Assembly: GCA_023091735.1 (NCBI GenBank)
Contig: JALKBU010001301.1
Span: 1-12,921, forward strand
Reading direction: 5' to 3'
From: Trichomonas tenax
Lineage: Eukaryota; Parabasalia; Trichomonadida; Trichomonadidae
DNA length: 12,921 nucleotides
Shown here piece after piece: positions 9,503 to 12,921 of the stretch. The notes beneath the pieces are model-generated. The model worked only from the letters and a program-made list of their open reading frames with translations, did no database searches and was not told where the DNA came from. The first letter of the stretch is position 1. Each line of letters begins with the position of its first letter. The translations under genes were made by a program, and so were the position numbers.

Positions 9503-9506
9503 TTTG
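9489..9506. repeat. Perfect 18-bp palindrome at the kinase 3' end
   Basis: CAAATCAAATTTGATTTG equals its own reverse complement. It straddles the terminal stop of the kinase pseudogene frame (9500-9502), so it lies at the former gene's 3' boundary. A hairpin at the transcript end is one reading; chance in AT-rich DNA is another. Confidence 0.5.
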
Positions 9507-10180
9507 TATGTTGTTTATTGTTTGAATTTTATTAAATTATCTATCCATCTATCTTATTTATACCCATATTTCTAGGCTTTGTCTAGTTTATCACGCTCAA
9601 TATTGTAAATAATTATCGATTACAACATTGTTTTAATATATTCGATTATAAACACTATAAACACATAGTGAATAATCTCTATATAACGAAATCAATCTTA
9701 GAATCGTTCAAATCGTAGACCAAAAGGCGAATAAAAAAGTATTCAGAACATAAAAATGCAATTCGTTCATATACTACATCACCACACGCTTTGAAACATA
9801 AAAATATGTGTAAAATTATGTGTTTGTACTTGAATATTCAAAAACACAAACAGAAATAATATTGAACTTTCTTCCAGACGAAATAACTCTGTAAAACGAT
9901 AGAGATTGGCCAACTATATAGAATTTATGTAGAAAATATGCAAAAATATCAAGTATTGCAAACATTTGAAAAGAATTAGCCCCAAAGTATGTATTTGAGA
10001 TGTAACAATAATATGGTAATATTATATTTTTTGAGTATAATAGAAATATTATTATGAAATAGTTCAAAATAGTTTTTATCATTGAATAATTTTGAATCCT
10101 GAGTTTATGATTGTGATTTAGGAGAAATCAAAATAAAATAGAACATACTTTTATTCCGGTAGCGAACTGATAGGAGATAT
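9503..10180. other. AT-rich convergent spacer, no gene supported
   Basis: The region lies between the 3' ends of the kinase pseudogene and the PQ-loop gene. It carries a minor inverted repeat CACTAT (9653-9658)/ATAGTG (9665-9670). A minus-strand ATG frame of 88 codons at 9816-10082 is dominated by Ile, Phe, Tyr and Asn, as expected from translating AT-rich DNA, and has no initiator or motif. I see no RNA gene. Confidence 0.5.
10150..10155 (-). terminator. Likely polyadenylation signal of the PQ-loop gene
   Basis: Read on the minus strand this is AATAAA, about 26 bases beyond the TAA stop of the PQ-loop gene. It contains the UAAA core used by trichomonads. The stop codon is not followed by A, so no overlapping signal exists there. 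Confidence 0.45.
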
Positions 10181-11032
10181 TTAGCTATTTGCACTCATAT
10201 CTGATGAATCAAGAAGAGAATCAGACAAAGTTGCATTATCCTTCTTCTTGATGCACTTAAAGAATAGGATGATCGAAATGAGGAGGAATTGCTGGCAACA
10301 AGCAACAAATATTGGTAACCAAGTGGACCAATTCTTCTTGTTGACAAAAGCAATCATATATACGTTTGCTAAACCGCCTGGGGCCTGTATAAGTAACATC
10401 GTAAGTGAAAGTGTTCCGGGTCCCTTCAGACGGCATGTTGTGACGACTTGAGGAATGTACTGAATGAAAGAGATTGCGGAGCATGCAAAACCGAGTGCCA
10501 TACCATAACCTAACACCGCTTTGCTGTTTAAGCCTGTCATGATGAAGAAATAGTAAACAATCAAAATAATAAAGTTTCCGATAAAAAGAAGTATCGTGAA
10601 GCCAATGTTGGAGATTCTCTGTATCTTTATATCATTTGAAGACCTCTTTGAGCGAATTTTCTTATCATAGAAAATAAAATTCAGATAAGCGCTGCCTAAG
10701 TAGGTGTACCACAGTGCAAAGAACGTCATGAAAGACATCAAGTTCGGAAACACTGTTTTGAATGGCTGCGTGAAAAAGTTGATGAAATCAAAAGGATTGA
10801 GAATAATGTAATTTAAAAGTAAAGCAAACTGTCCGAAGCTGATAAAGATAATGGTGAGAATACTCATGCCAAAGTTTGAACGTGCCTTAACGAAACTGAT
10901 TAATTGCGGAATAATTGAAATCGCAGAACCAAGGATCAAAACAATACCGAGAATAATGTTTCCCACGGCAATGTTCTGCTTGTAGTATGTGGAATAATCT
11001 GTGAATCCTGCTAAATATTGTATTGATGGCAT
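10181..11032 (-). CDS. PQ-loop repeat, seven-helix membrane protein
   Basis: The 283-residue product is an integral membrane protein of the PQ-loop superfamily (cystinosin, PQLC2/Ypq and SWEET relatives). Known members mostly export amino acids or related solutes from lysosome-like compartments; the substrate here cannot be read from sequence. Seven hydrophobic segments lie at about 25-47, 56-78, 94-122, 143-166, 172-198, 207-231 and 238-260. The two hallmark motifs fall at the ends of helices 1 and 5: SIIPQLISF (Pro42-Gln43) and IQYIPQVVTTC (Pro194-Gln195), the second followed by the typical K-G-P-G-T-L-S-L stretch. The 152-residue spacing between motifs fits the two three-helix bundles of the fold. 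The tail IKKKDNATLSDSLLDSS is basic, then Ser/Asp-rich, and probably cytosolic. The ATG is the first after an in-frame TGA 18 bases upstream. I see no clear initiator just upstream, so its promoter is unresolved. Confidence 0.88.
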   Translation of the reverse strand: MPSIQYLAGFTDYSTYYKQNIAVGNIILGIVLILGSAISIIPQLISFVKARSNFGMSILTIIFISFGQFALLLNYIILNPFDFINFFTQPFKTVFPNLMSFMTFFALWYTYLGSAYLNFIFYDKKIRSKRSSNDIKIQRISNIGFTILLFIGNFIILIVYYFFIMTGLNSKAVLGYGMALGFACSAISFIQYIPQVVTTCRLKGPGTLSLTMLLIQAPGGLANVYMIAFVNKKNWSTWLPIFVACCQQFLLISIILFFKCIKKKDNATLSDSLLDSSDMSANS

Positions 11033-11050
11033 TTTTAAAATATTTTGTCA

Positions 11051-11203
11051 ATTTTTTGGTATCTCAAAAGTCTTACCCAATCTTGATTCCTTGAATTTTT
11101 CAAACCGCGTTCCATCAAGATCAAATTCAATGCCATCACAATTTATTTCTAGCAACTCATTGAATTGGAATCTATTATTTATGCATATTATGATACAGCA
11201 TTT
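11051..11203 (-). pseudogene. Open coding-like fragment just upstream of the PQ-loop gene
   Basis: Between a TAA (11204-11206) and a TGA (11048-11050) there are 51 open codons without ATG, in the same frame as the PQ-loop gene that follows 15 bases after the TGA. The second half reads like real protein: ELLEINCDGIEFDLDG, then TRFEKFKESRLGKTFEIP. Amino-acid use is balanced and unlike translated AT-rich spacer. The pattern of hydrophobics with DG, F and SRLGK faintly recalls the start of a BTB/T1-type fold, but I do not recognise the family. It is probably the remnant of a decayed gene; a lost 5' extension of the PQ-loop gene is less likely, as it is hydrophilic and precedes a sound start codon. 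Confidence 0.45.
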
Positions 11204-11217
11204 TTAAATAAAAATTA

Positions 11218-11346
11218 ATGGTTGTCAAAACCGCTTTGTAAACAAATGGCTCTAGTCATTAAGGCGTTCTTTTCGCTATAAAAACTCCACCTTTTCAATC
11301 GCTCACTAGCTTGATCTATAAAGCAATTAATTATACACCTTCTATC
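11218..11346 (-). pseudogene. Possible coding remnant (43 open codons)
   Basis: An open stretch without ATG at its start, bounded by TAG (11347-11349) and TAA (11215-11217), reads in part FIDQASERLKRWSFYSEK. It lies in a different frame from its two neighbouring fragments, which would require an indel if all three descend from one gene. The composition is mildly protein-like. Support is weak and rests mostly on its position between two better fragments. Confidence 0.2.
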
Positions 11347-11371
11347 CTACCAGAAACATGAAAAGCTTTAC

Positions 11372-11503
11372 TTATTCGAAAATCATTTCGTCAAAAGTCT
11401 TCATACCTTCATTCTTTCGAGTTTGAAACTCATTCCTATCGGCAGGAATGTCTCGGCCTTTTACTCCATTTGGTATTAGCTTCTTAACTAATTTATCAAT
11501 AAT
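11372..11503 (-). pseudogene. Coding remnant, apparent C-terminal end of an unknown protein
   Basis: Forty-three open codons end at a TAA (11372-11374) and are bounded upstream by TGA (11504-11506). They read LVKKLIPNGVKGRDIPADR, then NEFQTRKNEGMKTFDEMIFE before the stop. This is charged, balanced and clearly more protein-like than the surrounding AT-rich DNA, and it ends like a natural C-terminus. No ATG opens it, and upstream sequence degenerates into stops in all frames. I do not recognise the family. It is best read as the last part of a decayed gene, perhaps a member of a trichomonad multigene family. Confidence 0.4.
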
Positions 11504-12164
11504 TCAAAAATTTTAGAAATTGAAGAATATCATTCTAACATGGTAATTTAACAATTTTATTTCTAAAAAAATGAATTATTAATTTTTTGTAAACTATAGA
11601 ATTGTATGAAAAGTCTCCCCTTATCTAGTTTGAAAAATTCAACGGATCAAAATTTTTTATTTTGTAATATGCATTACCATGTGTTTTGATGTCGATTTAT
11701 GGTGTTTTCGGAGATTTTTGCCTTTTTTGTTTTAATATTTCACCGTTTCTATCGATACGACGACAAAACCATGAGAAAAATAATCGAATCCATGTGATGG
11801 ACATCGTGTTGTGAAAAAGATATCTTTTTATACGTTTATTTTTTAAATTTTATTTTGTGAAATGAATAAGGTTACATTTATCAGCTCATATTTCATCTCT
11901 ATTTTTTCTAGGCCAATGCGAACATGCTTGAGCTGTTTTGCATTAATTTTATTTAAAGATTTTCCATGACCAAAATGTCATTAATAAAGCATCTCATCTT
12001 CTTATATCATTCTATACTCTTAATTCTTATTATAGGTGTATGTATAATATTTCTTGATATCATAATTTATTATTCGAAAAAATATTTTCATCAATTGCTC
12101 TTCAAACCGAATAGCAAAACGAGGTGCTGCAGAATTTTGATAAATTGCGGATCTTTAAAATGGT
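11504..12164. other. AT-rich spacer, no gene supported
   Basis: Long A/T runs and stops fill both strands. A plus-strand ATG frame of 84 codons (11966-12220) has a hydrophobic core LLILIIGVCIIFLDIII followed by lysines, like a small membrane protein. It has no initiator, overlaps the 3' end of the opposing surface-protein gene, and has a composition explained by AT richness, so I do not call it. No RNA gene is seen. Confidence 0.45.
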
Positions 12165-12167
12165 TTA
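12164..12167 (-). terminator. UAAA polyadenylation signal overlapping the stop codon
   Basis: On the minus strand the surface-protein frame ends GAT ATA TAA A, so the stop codon and the next base form TAAA. A UAAA overlapping the stop codon is a described poly(A) signal in T. vaginalis. Confidence 0.5.
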
Positions 12168-12818
12168 TATATCTTTCCTTTGTTCAAAAATTGGGTGAAA
12201 ATAAGAAAGAAAGATGTTAAGAAAATTAAGGCGTTTTAAGTTATCATCTAACATGGATGATGAAGTATAATCCGTGATAGTGAATGACTCCCAGTTATCT
12301 GGATCAGAGAAAGCCATGTTGTCGGAGTTATTGACAATTTGTCGCACTTTGTGGACCTGGCGAATGAAATTGATGACAGAGATAACAATGATTACGATAA
12401 TAATCATTGTTCCAGATGCGACAGTTACCGTCTTATGGACTTTGGAGACCTCTGTCTTTATGTATTTAGTTTGAATAGGTGGCTGAGTAACTTTGTAATA
12501 GACAATCACTGGATTAGGGTCATAAGGCAGTCCTGCATAGCCATCGAAGTAAGTCGTTTGTGTTGGCTTCACTGTCCATCGCGGTGTTGGGATATATATA
12601 TAACCAGTCGCAGATGGTGTTGTTGCATCAGGTGTTGAAACAGGTGTTGTTTCAAGAGGAGTTTGTGCTGGTGTTGTCACAGGAGTATGAGAAGCAGTTT
12701 CCCTTGGTGTCGTTGCTGGCGTGTGAGCTGGTGTATTTGATGGCGTTTTCGCAGGTGTTGTGTGTGGTGTATGAGAAGCAGTTTCGCGTGGTGTACACAC
12801 ACACACAAATGAGCCCAT
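12165..12818 (-). CDS. Thr-Pro-rich surface protein, 5'-truncated C-terminal part
   Basis: The frame encodes the membrane-anchoring end of what was probably a trichomonad surface protein, like the BspA-type or Pmp-type proteins with TP-rich stalks. From the ATG at 12818 (217 residues): a Thr-Pro stalk to about residue 71, with TPRETASHTP twice and many TPxxTP units; a Tyr/Pro-rich juxtamembrane part (YIYIPTPRWTVKPT, GLPYDPNPVIVYY); one transmembrane helix at about 131-152 (MIIIVIIVISVI); then a basic-start cytosolic tail with SDPDNWESF. There is no signal peptide and no adhesive ectodomain. The ATG is not credible as the native start, because it lies inside a GC-rich hairpin repeat that abuts the stalk-coding DNA. 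The open frame continues through that repeat without another ATG to a TAA at 12882-12884. I infer a gene cut at its 5' side. The stop TAA followed by A gives a UAAA poly(A) signal, typical of Trichomonas. Confidence 0.7.
   Translation of the reverse strand: MGSFVCVCTPRETASHTPHTTPAKTPSNTPAHTPATTPRETASHTPVTTPAQTPLETTPVSTPDATTPSATGYIYIPTPRWTVKPTQTTYFDGYAGLPYDPNPVIVYYKVTQPPIQTKYIKTEVSKVHKTVTVASGTMIIIVIIVISVINFIRQVHKVRQIVNNSDNMAFSDPDNWESFTITDYTSSSMLDDNLKRLNFLNIFLSYFHPIFEQRKDI
12685..12785 (-). repeat. Two direct repeats 84 bp apart in the Thr-Pro stalk
   Basis: GTATGAGAAGCAGTTTC occurs exactly at 12685-12701 and 12769-12785. The 84-base offset is 28 codons, so both copies are in frame and encode the same piece, within TPRETASHTP followed by TTPA. 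This points to growth of the stalk by tandem duplication, as is common in low-complexity surface stalks. Confidence 0.8.
12795..12807. repeat. (AC)n microsatellite at the truncation point
   Basis: A 13-base alternating AC tract sits exactly where the Thr-Pro coding sequence stops and the GC-rich repeat begins. In the minus frame it is translated as a meaningless Val-Cys-Val-Cys. It may be the insertion or recombination site that cut the gene, and its length may vary by slippage. Confidence 0.6.
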
Positions 12819-12884
12819 CCCGCTGAGCAAGCTCAGCTTCGGGCTAGGATAAATGAGCCCAACCCACTCCGTGGGTCGGTCTTA
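12807..12884. repeat. GC-rich hairpin repeat next to the truncated surface gene
   Basis: AAATGAGCCCA occurs twice, at 12807-12817 and 12851-12861, and each copy is followed by a strong hairpin. The first is GCTGAGC-AA-GCTCAGC (12822-12837), enclosed by AGCCC (12812-12816) pairing with GGGCT (12841-12845). The second is ACCCAC-TCC-GTGGGT (12862-12876). The G+C content contrasts sharply with the surroundings. A repeated head plus stem-loop looks like a dispersed, structured repeat unit present in two degenerate copies. I cannot name the family. Confidence 0.55.
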
Positions 12885-12921
12885 TTCTTCTTAACCTGAT
12901 TATATAACGGTTTTAAATCAT

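Noticed and set aside
9816..10082. Minus-strand ATG frame of 88 codons rich in Ile, Phe and Tyr
   Set aside because: The composition is what AT-rich DNA yields; there is no initiator, motif or balanced coding signal.
11966..12220. Plus-strand ATG frame of 84 codons with a hydrophobic helix followed by lysines
   Set aside because: There is no initiator, it overlaps the 3' end of the opposing surface gene, and its hydrophobicity is explained by AT-rich sequence.
12339..12826. Plus-strand open frames opposite the Thr-Pro surface gene
   Set aside because: They are antisense shadows of a repeat-rich coding region and show Leu/Val/Cys strings typical of such shadows.
1..12921. CRISPR array, insertion sequence or bacterial-type operon
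   Set aside because: There are no regularly spaced repeats and no transposase, and the gene types and signals are eukaryotic.

Overview
The window looks like nuclear DNA of a parabasalid protist, most likely Trichomonas vaginalis or a close relative. The evidence is the AT-rich spacers, the intron-less genes, an Inr-type initiator (TCACTTTC) 19 bases before the start codon of the first gene, and a TAAA overlapping the stop codon of the last one. The protein types also fit: a C19 deubiquitinase, a CAMK-like kinase, a PQ-loop membrane protein, and a Thr-Pro-repeat surface protein with one transmembrane helix and a short tail. The species assignment is inference; there is no rRNA or other marker here.

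Layout. Bases 1-421 are a spacer with a GC-rich hairpin cluster (255-327) and the initiator. Bases 422-6673 (+) encode a 2083-residue ubiquitin-specific protease whose catalytic domain sits mid-protein between two long helical arms. Bases 6674-8371 are AT-rich spacer. Bases 8372-9502 (+) are a protein kinase pseudogene: one uninterrupted reading frame carrying three internal stop codons. Bases 9503-10180 are AT-rich spacer. Bases 10181-11032 (-) encode a seven-helix PQ-loop protein. Upstream of it, 11051-11503 (-) holds short open pieces that read like decayed coding sequence. Bases 11504-12164 are spacer. Bases 12165-12818 (-) are the C-terminal part of a Thr-Pro-rich surface protein, cut at its 5' side against a GC-rich hairpin repeat (12807-12884).

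The genes do not form an operon or a shared pathway. The two plus-strand loci precede the two minus-strand loci, and the kinase and PQ-loop loci converge. The deubiquitinase and the PQ-loop protein look intact; the kinase and the surface protein look broken. No complete new system is visible. The most interesting points are the indel-free decay of the kinase, the coding remnants upstream of the PQ-loop gene, the loss of the zinc-binding cysteines in the deubiquitinase, and the possibly related GC-rich hairpin islands near both window ends, one of which abuts a broken gene.
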